A stretch of 64,000 bases of DNA from Geoglobus acetivorans (GTDB lineage Archaea; Halobacteriota; Archaeoglobi; Archaeoglobales; Archaeoglobaceae): NCBI RefSeq assembly GCF_000789255.1, contig NZ_CP009552.1, positions 248,001-312,000 of the forward strand, written 5' to 3'. The notes beneath the pieces are model-generated. The model saw nothing but the letters and a program-made list of their open reading frames with translations. It did no database searches and was not told the origin of the DNA. Position 1 is the stretch's first letter. Every line of letters starts with the position of its first letter. The position numbers and the translations under genes are program-made. Positions 38,830 to 47,577 of this stretch are shown one piece after another.

Positions 38830-39570
38830 CTATCTTTTTAAGGACCTGGCCAGCCTGCAGAGCTTCTCCACTTTTTCAACTTCTATCTCATCCCCAGCTT
38901 TAAAGTAGCTGCCAACAATGAATCCATCGGCATACTCCGCAAACCGGGCAATATTCGATGTATTGATGCCGCTTCCTGCAAAGACCGGAATCTCAACGGC
39001 CTCTTTGATCTTTTTCAGTTCAGCAAGATCGGGAGCCATGCCCGTCTTTTTTCCGGTTACGATGACCGCATCTGCAAACGTCCTTTCGATGTTTTCGAGA
39101 TAATCTTCAATGGCCGCAAAATGCACTGCATGTTTCACGTTCACGTCTGCGTAGACTCTTGCTTTAAGATCAATCATTCGCATGTACCTGGCGAGCGTGC
39201 CTGCTGCCGGCTCGAGGAAACCTTCTGGCGCTGCTGATGGAAATGCTGCCTGGTTCACCCTTATGAACTCTGCTCCGGCAGCTTTGGCAATCGCACAGGA
39301 GGCGATGGCATCATTTCTCAGAACATTCACTCCCACGGGTATGTGTATTTCTTTCTGGATTTCTTTTATCACGGCGGTCATGCATGCCACGGTCTCTTTT
39401 CCAACTTCTCTGAGATATGGAAAATCTCCGTAATTCTCAACGAGAATGGCTGAAACCCCTCCCTCTTCGAGCTTTCCTGCGTTTCTTACCGCGTGTTCGA
39501 TAACTTCGTTGAAGTCGCTGTAGCGCGGTGATCCGGGCAGTGGTTTCAAATGAAGAACTCCGATTATCAT
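38830..39570 (-). CDS. btpA: BtpA/SgcQ-family TIM-barrel protein
   Basis: A 246-residue TIM-barrel protein of the BtpA family, first linked to photosystem I stability in cyanobacteria but widespread in archaea with unknown reaction. Typical parts are VLHLKPLPGSPRY at the start, GGVSAILVENYGDFPY, GVNVLRNDAIAS, and the phosphate-binding style VFAGSGINTSN and GFIVGSYFK near the end. Its ATG overlaps the stop of the upstream winged-helix gene by four bases. The pairing hints that the helix-turn-helix protein regulates this operon. Function remains unknown. Confidence 0.82.
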   Translation of the reverse strand: MIIGVLHLKPLPGSPRYSDFNEVIEHAVRNAGKLEEGGVSAILVENYGDFPYLREVGKETVACMTAVIKEIQKEIHIPVGVNVLRNDAIASCAIAKAAGAEFIRVNQAAFPSAAPEGFLEPAAGTLARYMRMIDLKARVYADVNVKHAVHFAAIEDYLENIERTFADAVIVTGKKTGMAPDLAELKKIKEAVEIPVFAGSGINTSNIARFAEYADGFIVGSYFKAGDEIEVEKVEKLCRLARSLKR

Positions 39571-39773
39571 TTTATTAGCTTTTTTCCTTCTTCAGTTATC
39601 ACATAAACGCCTTTTTCAGGAGAATCAAGCAGACCCTTTTTTCTCAGCGGTGCAAGCCTGCAGGATACTTTTGAAGTAGGAACTCCAATCTTTTCTGCAA
39701 TTTCCTTGGCTTTTGCAGGTTTGCCGAGTTCGGCAAGGGCTTTCAAAATCGCCCTGGTCATGTCCTCTGCCAT
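39567..39773 (-). CDS. Small winged-helix DNA-binding protein
   Basis: A 68-residue winged-helix protein. LGKPAKAKEIAEKIGVPTSKVSCRLAPLRKKGL forms the helix-turn-helix and SPEKGVYVITEEGKKLIK the wing. ATG 39773 is preferred, since a TATA-like AAATTTATATCT lies about 30 bases upstream and the longer frame has no conserved residues. It is the first gene of a two-gene operon with btpA. It is probably a local transcription regulator; ligand and site are unknown. Confidence 0.75.
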   Translation of the reverse strand: MAEDMTRAILKALAELGKPAKAKEIAEKIGVPTSKVSCRLAPLRKKGLLDSPEKGVYVITEEGKKLIK

Positions 39774-39826
39774 ATTGCTAAATTGACATGCTGAGATATA
39801 AATTTTGTCAGAATGATAAGGAAACT

Positions 39827-39837
39827 GATTTAAATCT
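39827..39837 (+). promoter_or_regulatory. TATA-like box of argG
   Basis: CTGATTTAAAT is centred about 25 bases before ATG 39856 and sets the argG start there, 18 bases downstream of the first in-frame ATG. Confidence 0.5.
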
Positions 39838-39855
39838 ATGTGCCTTCTGCATAAC

Positions 39856-41034
39856 ATGAGCAGGGTTGTGCTGTGCTATTCAGGTGGCCTTGATACCACT
39901 GTTTGCATTCCTCTGCTTAAAGAGCGCTACGGTTTTGCTGAGGTAATCACGGTCACAGTTGATGTGGGTCAGCCAGAGAGTGAAATTAAGAGAGCTGAGG
40001 AGAGGGGTAAGAAATACGCTGACAGGCATTATACCGTGGATGCTAAGGAGGAGTTCGTAAACGCCGTTTTTCAGCTTGTGAAGGCCAACGGAGACTATGA
40101 AGGTTATGTGCTTGGAACTGCACTCGCAAGGCCGATAATTGCTGAAAAGGTTGCTGAGATTGCGAAAAAGGAGAATGCAGATGCAGTGGCTCACGGAGCT
40201 ACCGGAAAGGGCAATGATCAGCTCAGGTTTGATAACATATTCCTTCAGCACGGGTTTAAGGTTATAGCTCCGATGAGAGAGCTTAACCTTACACGAGAGT
40301 GGGAAATCGAGTATGCAAATGAGCATGGTATTGACATTCCCGTTACGAAGGACAAGCCCTGGAGCATTGATGAAAACATCTGGAGCAGGAGTATAGAGGG
40401 TGGAAAGCTTGAGGATCCGTCCTATGTCCCTCCTGACGAAATATACGAATGGACAAAAGGCGGCAAAACGGAAGAAGAGATAATAACCATCGAGTTTGAA
40501 AAGGGCATACCGGTGGCCCTTAACGGTAAGAAAATGAATGGGATAGAACTCATTATGGCACTCAATGAAATCGGAGGAGAGCACAGGATTGGCAGGACTG
40601 ACATGATGGAGGACAGGGTCCTCGGCCTAAAAGCGAGGGAAAATTACGAGCATCCTGCGGCTACAATTCTCATCACCGCTCACAGAGATCTCGAAAAACT
40701 GGTTTTGAGCAGAAGAGAGCTGAAATTCAAGAGATTCGTGGAGGAGGAGTGGGCGGAACTTGTTTACTATGGACTGGTAAACGATCCTCTCTTCCATGCC
40801 CTTAACGCCTTCATAGACAAAACCCAGGAAAGGGTTACCGGGTGGGTAAAGCTGAAGCTTGGAGATGGCTATGTTATGCCCGTGGCGAGAGATTCGAAGT
40901 ATTCGCTGTATGATGAAGAGCTAACGTCCTTCGACTCCATTGTTGTGGACCAATCTCTCGCAGAGGGTTTCTCGATGTTTCACGGACTTCAGGGAAGGGT
41001 GTTTTACAGGGTTGTGAAAAACAGGAGGAATTAG
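39856..41034 (+). CDS. argG: Argininosuccinate synthase
   Basis: ATP-dependent ligation of citrulline and aspartate in arginine biosynthesis. The PP-loop [18 protein letters not shown] is at the N-terminus, and [27 protein letters not shown] and the [19 protein letters not shown] segment are all typical. Length is 392 residues. ATG 39856 is supported by the TATA-like box at 39827-39837. argF, the preceding pathway step, lies at 55969. The stop overlaps the 3' end of the archease gene on the other strand. Confidence 0.96.
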   Translation: MSRVVLCYSGGLDTTVCIPLLKERYGFAEVITVTVDVGQPESEIKRAEERGKKYADRHYTVDAKEEFVNAVFQLVKANGDYEGYVLGTALARPIIAEKVAEIAKKENADAVAHGATGKGNDQLRFDNIFLQHGFKVIAPMRELNLTREWEIEYANEHGIDIPVTKDKPWSIDENIWSRSIEGGKLEDPSYVPPDEIYEWTKGGKTEEEIITIEFEKGIPVALNGKKMNGIELIMALNEIGGEHRIGRTDMMEDRVLGLKARENYEHPAATILITAHRDLEKLVLSRRELKFKRFVEEEWAELVYYGLVNDPLFHALNAFIDKTQERVTGWVKLKLGDGYVMPVARDSKYSLYDEELTSFDSIVVDQSLAEGFSMFHGLQGRVFYRVVKNRRN

Positions 41035-41441
41035 ATATCAACAACGACGAAAGCATACCAGATATCTTTTCTTTTTTCAACAGTGAAATTGTGGAGTGTT
41101 ATTGCTTTTGGCTCCATTTTGACCTTCTCCGGGCTGAGAATGTCTCCTTTAAGAACGCCTCTTGCTGCAATTCCATCGCCTTCCACGACCTCCACCTCTG
41201 CAAATTTCCCCGCAAATTTCTCGGTGTCGAAAAGGTACAGCAGTTCATTGAGCCATGAGTACAGCAGGTAGTCTACCGAGTCCTCATTGACCTGGACCTC
41301 TCTGATGGTATCTGCTTTCAGCTCTTCGACATATACAAATGCATCGTAAAAAGCGAGAGATGCATCTCTTAAAAGCTCTGAGATCGTTTCTGCTTCGATC
41401 TCAAATGCGATATCTGCGGTGTGGTCGATGAACCGGTACAT
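41031..41441 (-). CDS. Archease
   Basis: Small cofactor protein that promotes guanylylation and turnover of the RNA ligase RtcB and may modulate tRNA methyltransferases. Metal-binding acidic residues lie in [12 protein letters not shown] (N-terminus) and the C-terminal [26 protein letters not shown] and [15 protein letters not shown] are hallmark segments. Length 136 is standard. No rtcB is adjacent. Its 3' end overlaps argG by four bases. Confidence 0.94.
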   Translation of the reverse strand: MYRFIDHTADIAFEIEAETISELLRDASLAFYDAFVYVEELKADTIREVQVNEDSVDYLLYSWLNELLYLFDTEKFAGKFAEVEVVEGDGIAARGVLKGDILSPEKVKMEPKAITLHNFTVEKRKDIWYAFVVVDI

Positions 41442-41515
41442 ACTGGTAGTGGCTGGAGACGTTTAAAAAATGTTGGCAGAAGTTTAATTAGCAATCGTGC
41501 CTGAGATTCTCTGCC

Positions 41516-42157
41516 ATGATTCGGAAACTCAACCTCAAGGGATGTAACTGCTACCTGATAGTGGACTCTGGAAAGACGTATCTGGTGGATACTGGAACTC
41601 CCGGGAACCTGAAGAGAGCTAAGAAAAGCATAAGAAATCTGGACGGAATTATCCTGACTCATGCCCATTACGATCATGCTGGCAGTGCTTTTGAGATCTC
41701 AGAGCATTTCTCGTGCGAGGTCTATTCGCACGTTGCAGAACACCCGTATCTTGAAGGCAGAGAGGAGTTTCGGTTCAGTGGATTTGTGGGTCGGATGATA
41801 AAAAGACTCGAGTCGCTGAGACCAATGAAGTGGATTCAGGCTGAGGACATTGAAAAGCTCAGGCTGAGAGAGTTTGACGTTGTCCACGTTCCCGGCCACA
41901 CCCCTGGCAGCATCATGCTTCTGAAAGGGAATGAGGCGATTGTGGGGGATCTCATCAGATTGAGAAAGAAACGCTTTATGGCAGGAGAGTATGTTGTGAG
42001 ACCATCCTCAAGAAACTTCAACTGGAACCAGAGTGAGTACGTCAAGAGCCTTGGGAGACTGGGGAACCTCGCACCTCTGAAAGTCCATCCCGGCCATGGT
42101 GTGAGCATCACACTGGAAAGGGACTTCATGGAGAGGCTGGGAGTCTGGAGAAAATGA
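41516..42157 (+). CDS. MBL-fold metallo-hydrolase
   Basis: A 213-residue zinc hydrolase of the metallo-beta-lactamase superfamily, with THAHYDHAGS (about 50-59), HVAEHPY, HVPGHTPGSI and VGDLIRL followed by VHPGHG. This is the glyoxalase II-like arrangement, but the substrate cannot be told. It overlaps the start of taw3 by four bases, so the two are co-transcribed. Whether that link has meaning for tRNA modification is unclear. Confidence 0.82.
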   Translation: MIRKLNLKGCNCYLIVDSGKTYLVDTGTPGNLKRAKKSIRNLDGIILTHAHYDHAGSAFEISEHFSCEVYSHVAEHPYLEGREEFRFSGFVGRMIKRLESLRPMKWIQAEDIEKLRLREFDVVHVPGHTPGSIMLLKGNEAIVGDLIRLRKKRFMAGEYVVRPSSRNFNWNQSEYVKSLGRLGNLAPLKVHPGHGVSITLERDFMERLGVWRK

Positions 42158-42711
42158 ACTGGAACAGGTTTCGGGAAGAAACTCTGGAAAAATACAGAAA
42201 GGCAGAAATTGACAGGTGGATCAAACCCATAACTGACGATATTAATTCGGCTGATTGCTTTGTCACTCTTTCGAGCTGTGCTGGACGGTTTGCGGTAATG
42301 GACATGCCCGAGTTTGGAGATAAGAGAAACTCAGTTTTCCTCGGAAAGTGGCATGATGTGCCGGCAGTTGAGGATGTACTGACTGCCATTCGAAAAGGTG
42401 TCATGGAGACGTGGTTTATGCTCCACCCACCAATACTTCATGTATCCTGCAAAGACCTGGAATCCGCCCGCATTTTGCTCGATATTCTCAGAAAGGCAGG
42501 ATTCAGGAGGGCTGGAATAATATCCCTGAAAAGGATGGTTGTTGAGATTGCCGGACAGGAAAGGATTGAATTCATAGCGGCGAGGAACGGTCAGGTTTTC
42601 ACGGATGCCGGTGTTCTCAGAGAGAATTACCTTGAGGCGGTGAAAAAGCTGGAGATGGGTAGAAAGAGGTTTGAAAAATTCCACAGCATTTTCAGAGAAG
42701 TTTTTCTATGA
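42154..42711 (+). CDS. taw3: tRNA wybutosine-type modification methyltransferase Taw3
   Basis: Methylates the N4 position of the wyosine precursor at G37 of tRNA-Phe. Family marks are FREETLEKYRKAEIDRWIKP, the LSSCAGRFAVMD segment, HPPILHVSC and the KAGFRRAGIISLKR stretch. Length 185 is as expected. Taw2, another enzyme of this pathway, is encoded at 58902, and the substrate tRNA-Phe at 35232. The 3' end overlaps thrC by 20 bases on the other strand. Confidence 0.9.
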   Translation: MNWNRFREETLEKYRKAEIDRWIKPITDDINSADCFVTLSSCAGRFAVMDMPEFGDKRNSVFLGKWHDVPAVEDVLTAIRKGVMETWFMLHPPILHVSCKDLESARILLDILRKAGFRRAGIISLKRMVVEIAGQERIEFIAARNGQVFTDAGVLRENYLEAVKKLEMGRKRFEKFHSIFREVFL

Positions 42712-43849
42712 CTTCCGGATTTGCTGAAACCTCCATCGGCTTTTCGCACACTCTTATTATCTCTTCCGGATCCTTCAGCAGGTTCCCCGTTGCTATGCAT
42801 ACAACAGTGTCGTAATCGAACTCTTCTTTCAGGAATCCTGCTAGACTCGAAGCACTGGCAGGCTCCACACCTACTCCCTGTTTTGCAAGGAATTTCTGTG
42901 CCTCGACTATCTCGCTATCACTTACTCTTAAAACTCTCCCACCTGAATCATAGATTGCTCGCAGCGCTTTTTTCGCATTCACGGGATTCCCTATCCTGAT
43001 TGCGGTTGCGATTGTTTCCGGATTGCTGACTGGATCAATTCTGTCCTTTTTCTGAATAAATGCTCTGTACACTGGATCTGCACCTTCTGCCTGAACACCA
43101 ACCATTTCGGGAACATCGTCAATGAATCCTGCTTCTTTTAGCTCTCTGAATCCTTTGTATATTGCCGAGATATTGCCCGCATTTCCTATGGGGACAAATA
43201 CTGCATCCGGAACGTATCCAAGCTGGTCTACTATTTCATAGGCTATGGTTTTCTGACCTTCAAGCCTGAATGGATTGATAGAGTTCAGGAGATATATCTC
43301 ATTTCTCTCTGTAAGCTTGCGAACGATTTTCAGTGCAGCGTCAAAATTGCCCTTTATAGCTATGACTCTGGCTCCGTGCATCATTGCCTGGGTCAGTTTT
43401 CCCAGCGCAACCTTGCCTGATGGAAGAATGACGTATGCTTTCAGTGAGGCTCTTGCAGCATACATTGCCATTGAGGCGGAGGTGTTTCCTGTTGAAGCAC
43501 ACATCACACTTCTTTTTTTCAGTTCTAAGGCTTTCGTTATTCCAACGGTCATTCCTCTGTCCTTGAACGATCCTGAGGGATTGAGGCCTTCGTGTTTGAT
43601 GTATACTCTTGAGCTTTTGCCTGTTTTCAGCGGATACAGAGGAGTACCACCTTCAAATAATGTTACGGGGTCAGTCTTAACGGGAATAAGGCTTCTGTAC
43701 TTCCATAACGTGATGTTGTTACCATCAAGCCTGAAGTCTGCATTGCTCAGGTCAACAACGACCTCTAACAGTCCTCCACACTTCGCGCAGGTGTACAGAG
43801 AATCAGTTTCGTATACCTCTCCACATTCAATGCACCTGAGTAGATACAT
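42692..43849 (-). CDS. thrC: Threonine synthase
   Basis: PLP enzyme that converts O-phosphohomoserine to threonine. A zinc-ribbon-like start (CIECGEVYETDSLYTCAKCG, Cys x4) is followed by the PLP lysine in LNPSGSFKDRGM, the phosphate-binding VFVPIGNAGN and EPASASSLAGF. Length 385 fits archaeal class enzymes. It is the next gene downstream of the cdh operon on the same strand, 30 bases after cdhE in reverse direction, but is unlikely to be functionally tied to it. Confidence 0.93.
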   Translation of the reverse strand: MYLLRCIECGEVYETDSLYTCAKCGGLLEVVVDLSNADFRLDGNNITLWKYRSLIPVKTDPVTLFEGGTPLYPLKTGKSSRVYIKHEGLNPSGSFKDRGMTVGITKALELKKRSVMCASTGNTSASMAMYAARASLKAYVILPSGKVALGKLTQAMMHGARVIAIKGNFDAALKIVRKLTERNEIYLLNSINPFRLEGQKTIAYEIVDQLGYVPDAVFVPIGNAGNISAIYKGFRELKEAGFIDDVPEMVGVQAEGADPVYRAFIQKKDRIDPVSNPETIATAIRIGNPVNAKKALRAIYDSGGRVLRVSDSEIVEAQKFLAKQGVGVEPASASSLAGFLKEEFDYDTVVCIATGNLLKDPEEIIRVCEKPMEVSANPEVIEKLL

Positions 43850-43879
43850 GAAAAAAGGAAAGGAGGGTTTTTTATAAAT

Positions 43880-45298
43880 TTACTCTTTTGACTCGGGTGG
43901 CCAGTTCTTTTCCAGCCAGCCCTTTATTCTTCCAGAATCCATTGGTCCAACGAAAACGCTCCAGCCAGTCTCGTCTTCAATGGCACCCTGTAGCCTCGCA
44001 GCAAGACCGGGGATCACCAAGTTCTTGTGGTTCACCTTCTGCTCTATGCCAGTCTGCTGAATCAAATCCTTGACTTTTGCAGCGGTGAACTGCCCTCCTG
44101 CAACACTGACCTCAACACCGAGACCTTCGGTGTCAAGCACGAGGAGCCACCCCTTTATGTTGTTGCTGGAAAGGTCGCTCTCCACGGTATAGTATGTCAG
44201 GGCGAAGTTTGTGGTTATGAATACCGGGTCTTCCGGTCCCGGGCTGTTGATCTCCCTGAGGCCAGGTTCGACCTGTACCGGCGTTCTTGGGTCGGTGTAT
44301 ATGTTGTATCTGAGGATGACTGAAGGCATGACTGTGTACTGCTCGAGGTTCCTGAATATCATGACATCTGCGTACTTGACTATGAATGTTCCTGCAATTA
44401 CAGCCTCCCAGTAACCCTTCGTAACCTCATCTCCCTCAACAAGCCATGCCGCTATTGGTGTGACCATTATCGGATATGCTATGTCCTTATCTTCTCCCAG
44501 AATTCCCGTCCTTCTGAGCTGCACAACCCTCTCGAATGTGCCCCTCAAACCATCTCCGAGAGGCTCGGTAACCGGATCGAGGACAATCTCCTTCACTCCC
44601 GCATCTTTGAAGGTTTTCGCCATGCTTTTCAGGGTGTCGAGGTTCCTGCTTCTCAGTGTAACCGGAACATTGAATTCAAGAGCAAGCTGGAGAAAATCCT
44701 TCCAGTTATCCTCTGTTGCGGCGTAGATCAGTGGTCTCTTATCCGCAACCTCTTCAAGTGCTGCTCTCATGCATTCTGGATTCAGGCTTATCAGGATCAT
44801 TGGTTTTCCATATTCTGAGACCTTTTTCGCAACACTTCTGAACTTCTCCGGATCGTTGGAGGTGCATCTCACTGCGATACCTTCAAGGGTTATGTAATCT
44901 CCAACATAGAATTTCCTGTATTCAACAACCTTCTTGCATCTCTCATCGATCTGGGCTTCATCCAGCGTGTCCCATACGTCAAAGAAGAACGGTGGTGGAT
45001 TGAAGAATGTGAGTTCATGCCTGTGAAGCACATCTTCTCCGCCTATCTTTACAGCAGACTCACCCGTTCCAATCACAACCTCTGCAATCTCGGGAGATGT
45101 TAATTCGACAAGTTCGTTAAGTTTTTTCTCAAATTTTTTGTCTGTTTTTGCCTTTTCGACGAGAGGTGGACAGTCCGTGGGTTTGACACTTCTGTCTATG
45201 ATCTGAGCAGCGAAGCTCATGCAGGTATCGTATCCGCACTCACCGCAGTTTGTCTGTGGGAGGAATTTGTAAACCTCAAGGGGACTTTTTACCTTCAT
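43880..45298 (-). CDS. cdhE: CODH/ACS complex gamma subunit (corrinoid Fe-S protein, large)
   Basis: Large subunit of the corrinoid iron-sulfur protein that passes methyl groups between tetrahydromethanopterin and acetyl-CoA synthase. The N-terminus carries the [4Fe-4S] motif QTNCGECGYDTCMSF used to reactivate the cobalt. A TIM barrel follows (DPVTEPLGDGLRG), then the corrinoid-binding C-terminal domain (VSVAGGQFTAAKVKDLIQQTG). Length 472 is typical. It is last in the cdh operon, four bases after cdhD. Confidence 0.96.
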   Translation of the reverse strand: MKVKSPLEVYKFLPQTNCGECGYDTCMSFAAQIIDRSVKPTDCPPLVEKAKTDKKFEKKLNELVELTSPEIAEVVIGTGESAVKIGGEDVLHRHELTFFNPPPFFFDVWDTLDEAQIDERCKKVVEYRKFYVGDYITLEGIAVRCTSNDPEKFRSVAKKVSEYGKPMILISLNPECMRAALEEVADKRPLIYAATEDNWKDFLQLALEFNVPVTLRSRNLDTLKSMAKTFKDAGVKEIVLDPVTEPLGDGLRGTFERVVQLRRTGILGEDKDIAYPIMVTPIAAWLVEGDEVTKGYWEAVIAGTFIVKYADVMIFRNLEQYTVMPSVILRYNIYTDPRTPVQVEPGLREINSPGPEDPVFITTNFALTYYTVESDLSSNNIKGWLLVLDTEGLGVEVSVAGGQFTAAKVKDLIQQTGIEQKVNHKNLVIPGLAARLQGAIEDETGWSVFVGPMDSGRIKGWLEKNWPPESKE

Positions 45299-45302
45299 CT
45301 GC

Positions 45303-46685
45303 CTACACCTCCATGGTTATCCAGGCATCGACATCCTTGATGGACTCTTTCACGGCACCCGAAAGCATGTCCATCCAGTCTTTTACCACTGCCACAGCAC
45401 CTGGATGCATCATCATGAAGAGGTCCACGCCTGCGAGAGCAAGGGTCATTCCGGTGACAATCTCCCAGATCGGCCCTCTGAGTTCCCTTGGACCCCACGG
45501 AGTGTCTCCTTCTATCGGGGAGTCTATCATCCATGACTCTCTTGCTCCCCATGCATTTGTGGTTCCACTTGAAATCGGGAAGTTAAGGTCCTGATCTCCT
45601 CTCAGTCCTGAGATCCTGATTCTTTCCATGTTGGTGAACGCGTAATCGAGACCGTATCCGAGAGCAGCGGTTGTTGGGTCCATGACCAGGCTGTTCCTCT
45701 CGATTCCGACTCTCTTCAGCAGGTATCTGTTGAGGGTCTTCTGGTTGTTGATGTCCATCTGGGTCCAGCTGAGAATAACGTGTCCGTGTTTCTTTGCTGC
45801 ATTGCCGATTCTCTCCCAGTCCATGTCGAGTGTTGCGCTTGCAAGCATAACTCTTTCTCCTTCAGCAACCTCTGCGGCTTTCTCAAGCACTTCGGGATCT
45901 TTTTCCTTGTTACCTGACCCACCTATGATGAGCGGGACCTTCACGGCCTGGAGAACTTCTTCAACAACCTTTACTGCCTCACTGGCCGGAGTATCTTCAA
46001 GGAGTGGGTCTGTGCTTATGAGGTGAAGCGTTACAAGGTCTGCGCCAAAATCTTTCACGGCCTTTCTTGCCCACTCTGCCGGATCGTCAAGCACGTCTTC
46101 GTAGTGTTCTCTCACGGCCTTTGCCAGCATTGGTCTCCTGTCAAAGATATCTATCGCAATCACCGGTGTGTGTGGATTCTGGGCATCGAAATTGTAGAAT
46201 GCAAGGCTTCTCTCACCGCCTATTGTTACCACGCTCTCTCGTGTACCACCATCTGCTCTTGTTGCACCGAGCGTTACCTCTTCAATGACTCCCGGATATT
46301 CCATCTTGTACGGTTCAAACCTGGCTGGAGCAAGGCTTTCTGGGATTTCAAACCTGGGCTTTTCGAGGATCTCTGCTGGCTGAATCTGCTGTGCAGGCAT
46401 TGCAGGCTGCGCCATACCGACTGGCAGCTGAATTCCAAGTGCATTTGAGAGCCTCTGCAGATAAGTGAAGGCCATGCTTGTGTGGTAGAGGAAGTTTCCA
46501 AATTCCTGTATCAGCTGTGTGTATCCTGCCAAAGCGGCTAAAGCTTGGATAACGTTTGCATCCAAACCACTACCCGGTTCGATTTCAATTTCGAGGTCAC
46601 CCTCAATTCTTACTCCTTCAAGCTCTTCGACATTATACTTTTTCAGCTTTTCAAAAAATTCTTCAAGGGTAAATTTATTTGCCAT
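45303..46685 (-). CDS. cdhD: CODH/ACS complex delta subunit (corrinoid Fe-S protein, small)
   Basis: Small subunit of the corrinoid iron-sulfur protein; a TIM barrel that presents the methyl group. Key segments are TLGATRADGGTRESVVTIGGE, IAIDIFDRRPM, IGGSGNKEKDPEVLEKAAEV, VMDPTTAALGYGLDYA and the ESWMIDSPIEGDTPWGPRELR end. A Met/Pro/Gln-rich linker (MAQPAMPAQQIQPAEIL) sits near residue 97-113. ATG 46685 is chosen as start, two codons inside the longest frame. It is flanked by cooC and cdhE in one operon. Confidence 0.95.
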   Translation of the reverse strand: MANKFTLEEFFEKLKKYNVEELEGVRIEGDLEIEIEPGSGLDANVIQALAALAGYTQLIQEFGNFLYHTSMAFTYLQRLSNALGIQLPVGMAQPAMPAQQIQPAEILEKPRFEIPESLAPARFEPYKMEYPGVIEEVTLGATRADGGTRESVVTIGGERSLAFYNFDAQNPHTPVIAIDIFDRRPMLAKAVREHYEDVLDDPAEWARKAVKDFGADLVTLHLISTDPLLEDTPASEAVKVVEEVLQAVKVPLIIGGSGNKEKDPEVLEKAAEVAEGERVMLASATLDMDWERIGNAAKKHGHVILSWTQMDINNQKTLNRYLLKRVGIERNSLVMDPTTAALGYGLDYAFTNMERIRISGLRGDQDLNFPISSGTTNAWGARESWMIDSPIEGDTPWGPRELRGPIWEIVTGMTLALAGVDLFMMMHPGAVAVVKDWMDMLSGAVKESIKDVDAWITMEV

Positions 46686-46702
46686 TCTCACACCTCCAGA
46701 GA

Positions 46703-47485
46703 TTATTTAGTGGTAGATTTAGCATGAAGTTCGATAAACATCTCGGCTATTTTCTTAGCTTTCTGGTAATATTCTGAACTTTCAGGGAGGTTCACCACAG
46801 GTTCTCCTTTCAGATCAAGTTCAGCAATTTTTTCGTCAAACGGTAGGAAGTCCAGCACTTTCATCCCTATTTCGTCTGCGAATTTTCTGATCGTTTCTTC
46901 TGCCTCTTTGCTGGTTATTCTGTTCCCCACGAGGAATATGTCTTTAAATTTGAGATCTAGTTCTTCACTGAGTTCCTTTATTCTCTTTGCCGTTGCAAGA
47001 CCTTTCTTGGACATGTCCGTTACTACAACAATGTAGTCTGCGCTGTCGATCGTCTTTCTGCTGAAATGCTCGAGTCCCGCTTCACTGTCGATGATGATGT
47101 ATTCGTAGTGTCTCATGAGCTTTCTCAAAACCCCTCTGAGGAGGCTGTTGGCATAACAGTAGCAGCCCTCTCCCTCAGGTCTGCCCATCACAATCAGGTC
47201 ATAATTGTCGCATTCACAAATAGCCTCGCCGTATATTCTTCCCTCGAGCCACTGCTCTTTGTTGGCCGTCCCCATTTCGTCTCTGCTTACCTGAAATGTC
47301 TCTCTCACTTCTCCAAGCGTTTTCTCTACAAGCTCAGCTACGCCCAGTGCGTCCGGAAGGTTGCTGTCGGGATCTGCGTCAACCGCCATCACTTTGCTCG
47401 TCGTCTGGGAAATAAAATGGGTGAGGAGCGCTGAAAGTATTGTTTTTCCTGTTCCCCCCTTCCCTGTAACCGCTATCACTGTCAT
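46703..47485 (-). CDS. cooC: CooC/AcsF-type nickel-insertion ATPase
   Basis: P-loop ATPase of the MinD/CooC group that helps insert nickel into CODH or acetyl-CoA synthase. It begins MTVIAVTGKGGTGKTILSAL (deviant Walker A), and has VDADPDSNLPDALG, IVMGRPEGEGCYCYANSLLR with the two Cys that bind nickel in CooC, and VVVTDMSKKGLATAKRI. Length 260. Its place inside the cdh operon supports the maturation role. GAGGAG in the preceding small ORF is its ribosome-binding site. Confidence 0.92.
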   Translation of the reverse strand: MTVIAVTGKGGTGKTILSALLTHFISQTTSKVMAVDADPDSNLPDALGVAELVEKTLGEVRETFQVSRDEMGTANKEQWLEGRIYGEAICECDNYDLIVMGRPEGEGCYCYANSLLRGVLRKLMRHYEYIIIDSEAGLEHFSRKTIDSADYIVVVTDMSKKGLATAKRIKELSEELDLKFKDIFLVGNRITSKEAEETIRKFADEIGMKVLDFLPFDEKIAELDLKGEPVVNLPESSEYYQKAKKIAEMFIELHAKSTTK

Positions 47486-47487
47486 GA

Positions 47488-47577
47488 CTACTCCTCTATG
47501 ATCATCTCACTGATCTTAATTTCTGCGCCTTTTAAGGTAATTTTAATAAATTTTGGTTCATCTTTTTTGTCGGTCAT
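47488..47577 (-). CDS. 29-residue peptide between cdhC and cooC
   Basis: The ATG overlaps the cdhC stop (ATGA) and the frame runs MTDKKDEPKFIKITLKG and on to MIIEE before TAG, three bases before cooC. From residue 10 its pattern FIKITLKGAEIKISEMII matches the very C-terminus of CdhC (GIKLIIKDAKIVIDKIIV) nearly position by position. This suggests a detached copy of that beta-hairpin tail. Coupled translation, intact frame and operon position make a real small protein plausible. Its role, perhaps binding where the CdhC tail binds, is inference. Confidence 0.55.
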   Translation of the reverse strand: MTDKKDEPKFIKITLKGAEIKISEMIIEE

